A DNA stretch of 64,000 nt from Flavobacterium panacis (GTDB lineage Bacteria > Bacteroidota > Bacteroidia > Flavobacteriales > Flavobacteriaceae). The notes beneath the pieces are model-generated. The model was not told the DNA's origin and searched no databases. It saw nothing but the letters and a program-made list of their open reading frames with translations. The position numbers and the translations under genes are program-made. Where the stretch lies: positions 124,001-188,000 of the forward strand of contig NZ_JANKMS010000003.1 of NCBI RefSeq assembly GCF_024649945.1, written 5' to 3'. This document shows, piece after piece, positions 35,121-43,598 of the stretch. Positions within the stretch are counted from its first letter, which is position 1. Every line of letters starts with the position of its first letter.

Positions 35121-35128
35121 TACATTTA
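35121..35128 (+). promoter_or_regulatory. Possible promoter before NeuC-like gene
   Basis: TACATTTA differs from the Bacteroidota -7 consensus TAnnTTTG only at the last base. TTTT lies 20 bases upstream where TTTG is expected. The gap between the NeuB- and NeuC-like genes is only 85 bases, so this may be an internal promoter or chance in AT-rich DNA. Confidence 0.3.
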
Positions 35129-35148
35129 GCCAATATTATAAAATTAAA

Positions 35149-36306
35149 ATGCAAAAACGAAAAATAGCTGTAGTCATCACAGCACGTCCTTCTTACAGTC
35201 GTGTAAAAACAGTCCTGTCAGCAATTCAGGAACATCCAAATCTGGAATTGCAGTTAGTTGTTGCTGCCTCAGCATTATTAGATCGTTATGGTTCTGCTGT
35301 CAATTACATTGAAAAAGACGGTTTTGCTATCGCTGCAAAAGTATTTAATGTGTTAGAAGGTGAAAATCTGACAGCGGCAGCGAAAACTACGGGAATTGGA
35401 ATCCTTGAATTGTCTACCGTTTTTGATAATTTAAAACCAGATATCGTTGTAACTGTTGCTGATCGATTTGAAACAATGGCGACCGCAATTGCTGCTTCTT
35501 ACATGAACATCCCTTTGGCACATATCCAAGGAGGTGAAGTAACAGGGAATATTGATGAGAAAGTGCGTCACGCAATTACAAAATTAGCCGATTATCATTT
35601 TGTAGCTTCTGAAAGTGCTAAAGAAAGAGTTATAAAGTTAGGAGAAGAATCAACAATGGTTTTTAATACTGGATGTCCATCAATTGATTTGGCTTCAGAA
35701 ATAATGAACAGTAATAAACTTCCGTTTGACCCTTATGAAAAATATGGTGGTGTAGGAGCAAGACCAGATTTAACAAAAGGTTATGTTGTCGTCATGCAAC
35801 ATCCTGTTACTACAGAGTATAAAGATTCCAGAAAGCACATAGAGGTTACTCTTGAGGCAATTTATAAATTAAATAAACCTACGCTTTGGTTTTGGCCAAA
35901 TGTCGATGCTGGGTCAGATGGAACCTCAACAGGGATTCGTGCCTTTAGAGAGCAACATCAATTACCGAATGTTCATTTCTTTAAAAATATGGAGGGAAAA
36001 GACTTTCTTGAATTGTTGAAACATAGTGATTGTCTAATAGGGAATTCAAGTGTTGGAATACGCGAATGTGCTTTTTTAGGAATTCCTGTTGTTAATATCG
36101 GTTCCCGTCAAAATAGAAGAGAGCGTGGGGGAAATAGTGTTGATGTCAGTTATTCAAAAAATGAAATTGGAAAAGCAATTAAGATGATGATTCAAAATGG
36201 ACGAACTATTTCATCTCCCATATATGGTGATGGAAATGCAGGGATAAAAATAGCCAAATTATTGGCGGAATTACCTTTACGATTTCACAAAACGATAATT
36301 TATTAA
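35149..36306 (+). CDS. UDP-GlcNAc 2-epimerase, hydrolysing (NeuC/LegG type)
   Basis: A 385-residue GT-B-fold enzyme. TARPSYSRVKTVLSAI at the N terminus, VVTVADRFETMATAIAAS, HIQGGEVTGNIDEKVRHA and NSSVGIRECAFLGIPVVNIG are the characteristic blocks of hydrolysing 2-epimerases. It releases UDP while converting UDP-GlcNAc (NeuC) or UDP-2,4-diacetamido-trideoxyglucose (LegG) to the mannose-configured free sugar used by NeuB. Since block A makes a 4-amino-4,6-dideoxy sugar nucleotide, either substrate is available in principle. It is followed by neuA after 1 base. Confidence 0.9.
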   Translation: MQKRKIAVVITARPSYSRVKTVLSAIQEHPNLELQLVVAASALLDRYGSAVNYIEKDGFAIAAKVFNVLEGENLTAAAKTTGIGILELSTVFDNLKPDIVVTVADRFETMATAIAASYMNIPLAHIQGGEVTGNIDEKVRHAITKLADYHFVASESAKERVIKLGEESTMVFNTGCPSIDLASEIMNSNKLPFDPYEKYGGVGARPDLTKGYVVVMQHPVTTEYKDSRKHIEVTLEAIYKLNKPTLWFWPNVDAGSDGTSTGIRAFREQHQLPNVHFFKNMEGKDFLELLKHSDCLIGNSSVGIRECAFLGIPVVNIGSRQNRRERGGNSVDVSYSKNEIGKAIKMMIQNGRTISSPIYGDGNAGIKIAKLLAELPLRFHKTIIY

Positions 36307-36307
36307 T

Positions 36308-37006
36308 ATGAAAGTTCTGGCTATAATCCCCGCTCGTGGTGGTTCTAAAGGTTTACCAGGAAAGAACATAAAGGATTTGGGAGGCAAACCTTTAATAGCA
36401 CATGCAATTGAATGTGGATTAGATTCTACGCTCGTAACCAAAACGATTCTATCTACTGACGATAATGATATTGCAGACATAGCAAAAGGATACAATGTTG
36501 AGGTTTTAAAAAGACCAGATCATCTAGCAGATGATCAAAGTAATGTTGTGGACACAGTTCTACATGTTGTAAATGAATATAATCAAAACTTCGATATTAT
36601 CATACTTCTTCAGCCAACTTCACCACTACGAACTTCTAAAGACCTCGATAACATAATAAAATTATTAATGGATAACGATGAGATCGATGGTATTATAAGT
36701 GTTGTACCAATGGATGACGTTCACCCAGCTCGAATGTATAAACTGATGAATGATACTGAACTCATTCCTTTACTTGAAGCAGAAGAAACTTTAAGAAGAC
36801 AGGACATCAAACCTGTTTATTATAGAAACGGTTGTTTTTACGCTGTGCGATTTACGGCGTTCTTAGATCAAAAAACATTTATGGTCCAAAAGAAAATGGC
36901 TTATATAATGAATCAGGAATGGCTAGTTAATATTGATACAATAAGAGATTTTAAATTGGCAACACTTTTATATGACGATTGGAAAAAAGAGATTATTAAT
37001 CACTGA
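36308..37006 (+). CDS. CMP-nonulosonic acid cytidylyltransferase (NeuA-like)
   Basis: A 232-residue nucleotidyltransferase that activates a nonulosonic acid with CTP. The N-terminal motif AIIPARGGSKGLPGKNIK is diagnostic. LLQPTSPLRTSKDLD and VYYRNGCFYAV follow. It completes the NeuB-NeuC-NeuA set and its 3' end overlaps the hydroxyacid dehydrogenase gene by 35 bases. The transferase that uses the CMP-sugar is not obvious from motifs and must be one of the unassigned enzymes around it. Confidence 0.92.
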   Translation: MKVLAIIPARGGSKGLPGKNIKDLGGKPLIAHAIECGLDSTLVTKTILSTDDNDIADIAKGYNVEVLKRPDHLADDQSNVVDTVLHVVNEYNQNFDIIILLQPTSPLRTSKDLDNIIKLLMDNDEIDGIISVVPMDDVHPARMYKLMNDTELIPLLEAEETLRRQDIKPVYYRNGCFYAVRFTAFLDQKTFMVQKKMAYIMNQEWLVNIDTIRDFKLATLLYDDWKKEIINH

Positions 37007-37934
37007 ACCAGATAATTTCAGCGAGAAAGCATTAGTTGTTTTGAATGAATTCTTTCATATCAAAACATCTCGAATCAAAAACCGAGAAGAACTGAAACTT
37101 GAAATTGCGGATGCTGAAATAATTTTTGTAAGGCTGGGCTTTGTTATTGATAAAGAAATTATTAGCTACGCAACTAATTTAAAATTCATTTTGACAGCTA
37201 CAACTGGTTTGGATCATATTGATACAGATTATTTTGAAAGTCTTGGTGGAGAAGTTATTTCTTTAAAAGGAGAAGTTAATTTTTTAGAGAATATACCTTC
37301 TACTGCAGAACATACTTGGGCATTATTACTTGCTTTGCTCAAAAGAATTCCAAGTTCTTATGAGCACGTTAAAAACGGAGGTTGGAATAGGAATTTATAT
37401 ATAAATACAAATTTAAGAGGGAAAAAGATAGGGATTTTAGGATTGGGTAGAGTGGGAAGCCAAGTTGCAAATTTTGCTAAAGCTTTTGGTATGGAAGTTG
37501 GTTTTTTTGATGTTGAAAAAACTGATGCTCAATTTCTTAAATTTAATACTTCGGAGGAAATGTTCGGCTGGGCAGATATCGTTACAATACATATTCCATT
37601 TTCATCTGAAAATAAAAAAATTATAGGTAAAAAAGTATTATCCTTTATTAAAAAAGATTCAATAATAATTAATACATCGCGAGGAGGAATCTGGGATGAA
37701 GACGAGATCGCTAAATTGATTAAATGCGGAAAAATTAAAGGTATTGCAACAGATGTTTTAGAGAACGAACTTTATACAGGGAGCATAATAGCAAATCCAT
37801 TAGTAAAATTGTCAAAACAAAATTTTAATGTAATTATTACTCCTCATATAGCTGGTGCAACTAAAGAATCAATGGAAATGACTGAAGAATTTATTGTACA
37901 AAAATTTTTGCAGAAGTTGGGGGTTTATAAATAA
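36972..37934 (+). CDS. D-isomer-specific 2-hydroxyacid dehydrogenase
   Basis: A 320-residue NAD-dependent dehydrogenase of the phosphoglycerate dehydrogenase/D-lactate dehydrogenase family. The Rossmann motif is GILGLGRVGSQVANFAKAFG near residues 155-174. The catalytic Arg lies in INTSRGG, and the catalytic His in TPHIAGATKES. The start at 36972 lies inside neuA (35-base overlap). No nearer ATG exists, but a TTG shortly after would also work. In a polysaccharide locus it may make a D-2-hydroxy acid (lactate or glycerate-like) used to decorate a sugar, or be a housekeeping enzyme caught in the cluster. Substrate unknown. Confidence 0.87.
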   Translation: MTIGKKRLLITEPDNFSEKALVVLNEFFHIKTSRIKNREELKLEIADAEIIFVRLGFVIDKEIISYATNLKFILTATTGLDHIDTDYFESLGGEVISLKGEVNFLENIPSTAEHTWALLLALLKRIPSSYEHVKNGGWNRNLYINTNLRGKKIGILGLGRVGSQVANFAKAFGMEVGFFDVEKTDAQFLKFNTSEEMFGWADIVTIHIPFSSENKKIIGKKVLSFIKKDSIIINTSRGGIWDEDEIAKLIKCGKIKGIATDVLENELYTGSIIANPLVKLSKQNFNVIITPHIAGATKESMEMTEEFIVQKFLQKLGVYK

Positions 37935-38069
37935 TAATGTTCAGATAATTTTTAGAGCAAATAAGATTTAGAAAAAATTTAATCTTGCTAAACTTTTTGC
38001 AAAAGAATTAGGGGAGTCATTTTCTAAAAAAAATATCCTTTTCTTTGCGCTTTCATAATAAAATACCAT

Positions 38070-39503
38070 ATGTTTTTTAACTCTATAGCTTTTGCTATTT
38101 TTTTACCAATTGTCTTTTTTCTGTATTGGTTTGTTTTTAATAAAACCAAAAGCACGCAAAATGCACTGCTAATCTTAGCGAGTTATTATTTTTATTCATG
38201 TTGGGATTGGAGGTTTCTGTTCTTACTGGTTTTTTCAACTTTTTTAGATTATTACACTGGCATTCAAATCGAAAAAGGGAAATCTGAAAAGAGCAGAAAA
38301 TTTTGGTTTTGGCTTAGTATTTTAGTCAATTTGGGATTCTTAGGAATCTTTAAATATTATAATTTCTTTGCCGCTTCTTTTTCAGAATTATTGAATTCTG
38401 TCGGAATCAATGCAAGTCCCATTTTATTAAATGTAATTCTGCCAGTGGGAATTTCATTCTATACTTTCCACGGATTATCGTACGTTATTGATATATATTT
38501 TAAGAGAATAAAAGCCGAATACAATTTTGTAGATTATTCACTTTTTGTGAGTTACTTCCCGCTTTTGGTTGCCGGACCAATAGAAAGAGCAACTCATTTA
38601 CTACCACAGGTAAAAGTTAAAAGAGAATTCAATTTTCAAAGAGCAAAAGAAGGTGTTTACCAAATAATTTGGGGATTAGTAAAAAAAGTGGTCATCGCAG
38701 ATACCTGCGCTACTTATGCCAATGCTATTTTTGATCACTATACTTCGATGAATTCTTTTTCTTTAATTATGGGCGTAATATATTTTGCGTTTCAGATTTA
38801 TGGTGATTTTTCTGGATATTCAGATATCGCTTTGGGAGTTTCAAAATTATTCGGACTTGACTTATTACGAAACTTTAATTATCCTTATTTCTCAAGAGAT
38901 ATTGCAGAATTTTGGCGACGTTGGCATATTTCACTTTCTTCCTGGTTTAGAGATTATTTATATATTCCTTTAGGAGGAAGCAAAGGAGGTCTGATGATGA
39001 AAATTAGAAATACATTTATCATTTTTGTAGTTAGCGGTTTTTGGCATGGCGCCAATTGGACTTATATTGCGTGGGGATTTATTAATGCTTTTTATTTTTT
39101 ACCGTTGTTATTATCCAATAGCAATCGAAATAACATGGACGCCATAAAATTGAAATTTAATTTTGATTCTATAAAAGTAGTATGGAGTATAATTTTTACT
39201 TTCTCTATCACATGTATTGCTTGGATTTTCTTTAGAGCAAAAACAATTACAGACGCAGTCTCCTATTTAAAACGAATCTTTACTAACAGAGATTTTGGTT
39301 TTCAGTATCTTGATAATGAGCGTTACAGTTACGAACTACTTATTATGATTGGTCTTTTTGTTTTAGTTGAATGGAACAATCGCAACAAAGTTGAACCACT
39401 TTCCGGGAAAATGAGCAATGTAAGAGTTGCTTTAGCACTTATAGCAATAATAGCTTTTGGTACCTATTCCGATTATAAAGAATTTATATATTTTCAGTTT
39501 TAA
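38070..39503 (+). CDS. MBOAT-family O-acyltransferase (AlgI-like)
   Basis: A 477-residue integral membrane protein with about 11 hydrophobic helices. AlgI/DltB-like blocks are visible: PVGISFYTFHGLSYVIDIY, VAGPIERATHLLPQ, YGDFSGYSDIALG, FWRRWHISLSSWFRDYLYIP and VSGFWHGANWTYIAWG. The last contains the invariant membrane-embedded histidine. Such proteins bring acyl groups, usually acetyl, across the inner membrane for transfer to an extracytoplasmic glycan. Its stop codon overlaps the start of an SGNH-like partner gene, the common AlgI/AlgJ or DltB/DltD arrangement. A 135-base gap precedes it. Confidence 0.92.
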   Translation: MFFNSIAFAIFLPIVFFLYWFVFNKTKSTQNALLILASYYFYSCWDWRFLFLLVFSTFLDYYTGIQIEKGKSEKSRKFWFWLSILVNLGFLGIFKYYNFFAASFSELLNSVGINASPILLNVILPVGISFYTFHGLSYVIDIYFKRIKAEYNFVDYSLFVSYFPLLVAGPIERATHLLPQVKVKREFNFQRAKEGVYQIIWGLVKKVVIADTCATYANAIFDHYTSMNSFSLIMGVIYFAFQIYGDFSGYSDIALGVSKLFGLDLLRNFNYPYFSRDIAEFWRRWHISLSSWFRDYLYIPLGGSKGGLMMKIRNTFIIFVVSGFWHGANWTYIAWGFINAFYFLPLLLSNSNRNNMDAIKLKFNFDSIKVVWSIIFTFSITCIAWIFFRAKTITDAVSYLKRIFTNRDFGFQYLDNERYSYELLIMIGLFVLVEWNNRNKVEPLSGKMSNVRVALALIAIIAFGTYSDYKEFIYFQF

Positions 39504-40402
39504 TGAAGAAGTTTTTAATTTTTAGTGCCAAAATTCTGGCAGTTATAATCCTAATTGCAATTGCTTTGGACGGTCTTTATACCTATGTTTTTTTGCATTC
39601 GAAAAACAGAGGAAAAATTGAAACGGTTTTTAATTCTAAAGGAAAAAAATACGACGTAATAATATTAGGTTCATCAAGAGCAAATAATCATTTTGTTTCA
39701 CAAATGTTTGAAGATAGAGGACTGAAAACATTTAATTACGGAATGAGTGGAGGACATTTGTTTGAAGCTTCGCTAATGTTGAAATTAATGGTGGAAAGAA
39801 AATATGAAATAAAAAACGTCATTCTAGAAGCTGATTTGAATCTATCTAATGATCAGGAATCAGAAGGAGTTGCTGCAAAATTTTTACCATACATCCATAA
39901 TTCACAAGTCATAAAAAAACATTTTTCTACCGAAGAAAATTTTTTGGAATTCTATTATATTCCTTTTTACAGGTATGTAAAATTTGATAGTAAAATTGGT
40001 TTTAGAGAAATTTATAAAACAATAAGTGGAGAAAAAACAAACGCATTAGATAATTTAGGGTATTATCCGTTAGTAAAACACAAAAACGGAAATATGAAAA
40101 ATAATATTGTCAATTTAAATCCGTTGCCGGATAATAAATATTACGAAGAAATAAAAAATATTTGTCGTGTCAATCATATTAATTTAATTGTATTGATGAC
40201 GCCAATGTGCGCCAATGTGAAAGGAATGAATTACTTCGACAAGGTGAAAAAAGCGTATCCTGAAATTCATAATTATGAAAATGTGGTAGTTGAAGATAAG
40301 TATTTTTCATCTTGTGGGCATATGAATGACGAAGGAGCCCGCGTGTTTACAGCTAGAATTTTAAAAGATTTTTTTGATACAAAAAATAATGAAGAAAAGT
40401 AA
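39503..40402 (+). CDS. SGNH-like partner of MBOAT acyltransferase
   Basis: A 299-residue protein with one N-terminal signal-anchor (residues 5-27), so the rest should be periplasmic. VIILGSSRANNHF looks like SGNH block I with the nucleophile Ser. The C-terminal SSCGHMNDEGA has the histidine expected in block V (the usual DxxH). It probably receives the acyl group from the MBOAT channel and transfers it to the glycan, like AlgJ/X or DltD. It starts on the last base of the MBOAT stop codon and overlaps the next gene by 14 bases. Exact family not recognised. Confidence 0.72.
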   Translation: MKKFLIFSAKILAVIILIAIALDGLYTYVFLHSKNRGKIETVFNSKGKKYDVIILGSSRANNHFVSQMFEDRGLKTFNYGMSGGHLFEASLMLKLMVERKYEIKNVILEADLNLSNDQESEGVAAKFLPYIHNSQVIKKHFSTEENFLEFYYIPFYRYVKFDSKIGFREIYKTISGEKTNALDNLGYYPLVKHKNGNMKNNIVNLNPLPDNKYYEEIKNICRVNHINLIVLMTPMCANVKGMNYFDKVKKAYPEIHNYENVVVEDKYFSSCGHMNDEGARVFTARILKDFFDTKNNEEK

Positions 40403-41786
40403 AATCTTGTTGTTGTTTCCTGATGGTGTAGGAATTCGGAATTATTTATATTCAAATGTATTTAATCATTTAAATGAAGATTTAATTCTGTTTCATAATT
40501 TCGATTCGGAAACAATTGATGCAATACAACAGAACACACCAATAAGTCAGGAAATTGTAATTCCAAAATATAAAGAATCTGCAAAAGAAAAATTTTTAAG
40601 AGAGTTAATTTGCCTTTCAAGATTGTATTACAACGATTCACAAGTAAATAATCCAACATTGCTAAAGAATTGGAATTGGAATCAAAAAACATTTTCAAAA
40701 AAGGTATTTTATAAAGCAATTGAGTTTTTGGCTCCTTTTTTTAAACGTTACCCTTGTATTTTAAATCTAGAAAAAAAATATCAGAATGCCATCCGTGAAA
40801 ATTCTTTTTATGATGAGGTGAAAGATATTTTAAAGGAATTAAAACCTGAAGTTGTTTTTTGCTCACATCAAAGAGCTCTAAAAGCGGCTACAATATTTGC
40901 TGCAGCCACCGATTTAGAAATAAAAACAACAACAGTAGTTTATTCATGGGATAATTTACCCAAAGCGCGTATGGCTTTAAAAGCTGATAATTATTTCGTT
41001 TGGTCAGATTACATGAAGGATGAGCTGAATTTATATTATCCTGAAATTGACTCAAAACAGATTAACGTTACAGGAACTCCACAGTTTGAGTTTTACGAGG
41101 ATAGTGGCAATATTATTAATAAAGAAGTTTTTTACAATACATATAATCTAGATCCAAATAAAAAAATAATATGTTTTTCTGGTGATGATACTAAAACCTC
41201 TCCTGATGATCCGAAATATCTAAAAGACATAGCTGAAGAAATTATGAAAGCTGATCTGCAGTATGAATATCAGATTTTATTAAGACGATGTCCAGTTGAT
41301 TTTTCAGGTAGATTTGATGATGTTGTTAATGAATATAAGGATTTAATTAAAGAAGCTCCTCCTTTATGGTATTTTAGTTCATCTAAAGAATGGAATTCTG
41401 TTTATCCAACTCTTGGCGATGTCAAATTATTGGTCAGTACAGCTTTTTATTCTGAGATTGTGGTAAACGTTGGTTCTACAATGGCTTTCGATTTTGGGAT
41501 GTTTGATAAGCCAGGCGTTTTCATTAACTATGATCAAGAAGTTAAAACAGTAGATAATTGGTCTGTAAAAACAATTTATAATTATCAACATTTTAAAAGT
41601 ATGCCTGATCCAAAAGCAGTTATCTGGTTGAATAACAGACAAGAAATTGTTGATAAAATTATTTATAGAAAAAATGGGCAGTCATTGGAACAGCTTAAAA
41701 AATGGTCTGAAATCGTACTAGGAAAAAATAATAACAAATCATCTGTTAATTTCTCTAATACGTTACAGATGTTTTGCAAAAAATAG
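40389..41786 (+). CDS. Predicted GT-B-like glycan biosynthesis protein
   Basis: A 465-residue soluble protein. I start it at the ATG at 40389, since an in-frame TTG 15 bases earlier is a weaker choice. The overall pattern resembles two Rossmann-like halves: KILLLFPDGVGIRNYL at the start, FCSHQRALKAATIFA and TTVVYSWDNLPKARM in the middle, then VTGTPQFEFYED and VNVGSTMAFDFG towards the end. The last blocks recall the UDP-GlcNAc 2-epimerase/CDP-glycerol transferase/capsule GT-B group. I cannot place it in a defined family. It overlaps the SGNH gene and is followed after 4 bases by an acetyltransferase gene. Confidence 0.6.
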   Translation: MKKSKILLLFPDGVGIRNYLYSNVFNHLNEDLILFHNFDSETIDAIQQNTPISQEIVIPKYKESAKEKFLRELICLSRLYYNDSQVNNPTLLKNWNWNQKTFSKKVFYKAIEFLAPFFKRYPCILNLEKKYQNAIRENSFYDEVKDILKELKPEVVFCSHQRALKAATIFAAATDLEIKTTTVVYSWDNLPKARMALKADNYFVWSDYMKDELNLYYPEIDSKQINVTGTPQFEFYEDSGNIINKEVFYNTYNLDPNKKIICFSGDDTKTSPDDPKYLKDIAEEIMKADLQYEYQILLRRCPVDFSGRFDDVVNEYKDLIKEAPPLWYFSSSKEWNSVYPTLGDVKLLVSTAFYSEIVVNVGSTMAFDFGMFDKPGVFINYDQEVKTVDNWSVKTIYNYQHFKSMPDPKAVIWLNNRQEIVDKIIYRKNGQSLEQLKKWSEIVLGKNNNKSSVNFSNTLQMFCKK

Positions 41787-41790
41787 CATT

Positions 41791-42441
41791 ATGATAAATA
41801 GTATCAGGAAATTACTTTGGCGTCTTTTAGGAATTAATTACTACTTTTATTTAAAAGGAAGGAACCACGTATATCTTAAAGATGCAAAATGGGCAAATAT
41901 TGGAAGTAAAACTTATGATAATGGCGCCTTTGTGTGGAAATGGTCTAATAATTCCTCGTTGGAAATAGGTAAATATTGTTCTATCGCAAATGATGTAAAT
42001 TTTATTTGTGATTCTGGTTTTCATACAGAAAGTCAAATAACTTCTTTTCCTTTATTTCATGAAGTTTTAGAAAAAAATGACAAAGTGATAATTCATAATA
42101 CTTCATATGTTGTAAAAGATATAAAAGAAAATCTAAAACCTTTAAAAACTGGAATTATAGTTGGTAATGATGTTTGGATAGGTATGAATGTTACCATTTT
42201 GCCTGGTGTTAAAATTGGAAATGGAGTAACTATATTGGCAGGAGCTATCGTTTCTGAAGACATTCCAGATTATGCAGTTGCAGGAGGTGTTCCGTCAAAA
42301 GTAATCAACTTTAAACATGACAAAGAAAAAATAGATGCTTTAAATAAAATTGGCTGGTGGGATTGGTCTGAAGAAAAAATTAAATTGAATGTGAACGATT
42401 TTTATTTATCAATAGATACTTTCATAAAAAAACATTCCTAA
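41791..42441 (+). CDS. CatB-related O-acetyltransferase (hexapeptide repeat)
   Basis: A 216-residue left-handed beta-helix acetyltransferase of the xenobiotic acetyltransferase/CatB type. The VWKWSNNSSLEIGKYCSIA segment opens the helix. DSGFHTESQITSFP contains the catalytic-type histidine. GNDVWIGMNVTILPGVKIG and GVTILAGAIVSEDIP are clear hexapeptide repeats, and the AVAGGVPSKVI turn is family-typical. It likely uses acetyl-CoA to acetylate a sugar hydroxyl in the cytoplasm. It shares one base with the start of the next gene (TAATG). Confidence 0.9.
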   Translation: MINSIRKLLWRLLGINYYFYLKGRNHVYLKDAKWANIGSKTYDNGAFVWKWSNNSSLEIGKYCSIANDVNFICDSGFHTESQITSFPLFHEVLEKNDKVIIHNTSYVVKDIKENLKPLKTGIIVGNDVWIGMNVTILPGVKIGNGVTILAGAIVSEDIPDYAVAGGVPSKVINFKHDKEKIDALNKIGWWDWSEEKIKLNVNDFYLSIDTFIKKHS

Positions 42442-43598
42442 TGCACATCTGTTTTTTAACTAATGAATATCCTAAAGAGGGATTTCCACATGGTGGAATT
42501 GGCAGTTTTGTTAAGACACTGGCGACTGCATTGGTGAAAAAAGGAATTAAAGTTTCTGTTGTTGGAATTAATTATACTATAGAAAATGAAAATCAGAATA
42601 TCGAAGGCGTAGATATTTATAGACTAAAACCAAATAAAACGAAAGGATTAGGATGGTATTTGAACTCTAAAGCAATCGATTTAAAACTTAGAGAAATTCA
42701 TCAAAAAGAGAGAATTGATATTGTTGAATCTTCAGAACTTGGACTTGCATTCCTTTCTAAAATACAAGCAGTAAAATATATTATTAGACTTCACGGCGGA
42801 CATCATTTTTTTGCTGAAAGTGAGAAAAGAAAAATCAATAAATGGAAGGGATTTCAGGAAAAAAGATCATTTAAAAAAAGTGATGGATTTATTGCTGTTT
42901 CACATTATGTCAAAAATCATACAGAGAAATACTTAAGTTTTAATAATAAACCTATAGCTTATATAAGTAATCCTATTGATACAGATTTTTTTAAACCACT
43001 TGCAAGTCAAAAAGAATATAAAAACAGAATTGTTTTTGCAGGAACGGTTTGCGAAAAAAAAGGAATCCGCCAGTTGATACAATCTTTTCCATATGTAAAA
43101 AAAGAATTTCCAGATGCAACTCTTGAAATTTATGGCCGAGATTGGTTTTTTCCAAATGGAAGTTCCTATATAGAAATGCTGAAAGAAAAAGAAATACCTC
43201 AATTAGGAGAATGGGCAAATGATATTCATTTTCATGGATTAATTTCTTATAATAATATTCCACAGGTTTACGCTGAGGCTTCGGTATGTGTTTTTCCGTC
43301 ACATATGGAAACGCAGGGTTTGGTAGCTCCAGAAGCTATGGCAATGCAGAAACTTGTTGTTTTTACAAAATACGGTCCCGGACCTGAAGCAATAGAAGAT
43401 TTTACAACCGGACTATTATGCGATCCTTACAATCCAAAAGATATTGCTGAGAAAATTATTTGGGTATTTTCTAATGAAGATAAAACAAAAGTAATGGCCG
43501 AAAAAGCTCGGAATTTTGCATGTAAAAAGTATGAGCTTGAAAACATTGTATGTGAAAATGTTAATTTTTACAAAATCAAAATGACGTCATTAAAATGA
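42441..43598 (+). CDS. Glycosyltransferase GT4 (GT-B fold)
   Basis: A 385-residue GT-B enzyme. FLTNEYPKEGFPHGGIGSFV is the classical GT4 acceptor-side opening. The donor domain has IVFAGTVCEKKGIRQLIQSF and a complete E-x7-E motif in METQGLVAPEAMAMQ. It starts within the upstream stop codon and overlaps the following (split) gene by 4 bases. Donor sugar unknown. Confidence 0.88.
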   Translation: MHICFLTNEYPKEGFPHGGIGSFVKTLATALVKKGIKVSVVGINYTIENENQNIEGVDIYRLKPNKTKGLGWYLNSKAIDLKLREIHQKERIDIVESSELGLAFLSKIQAVKYIIRLHGGHHFFAESEKRKINKWKGFQEKRSFKKSDGFIAVSHYVKNHTEKYLSFNNKPIAYISNPIDTDFFKPLASQKEYKNRIVFAGTVCEKKGIRQLIQSFPYVKKEFPDATLEIYGRDWFFPNGSSYIEMLKEKEIPQLGEWANDIHFHGLISYNNIPQVYAEASVCVFPSHMETQGLVAPEAMAMQKLVVFTKYGPGPEAIEDFTTGLLCDPYNPKDIAEKIIWVFSNEDKTKVMAEKARNFACKKYELENIVCENVNFYKIKMTSLK

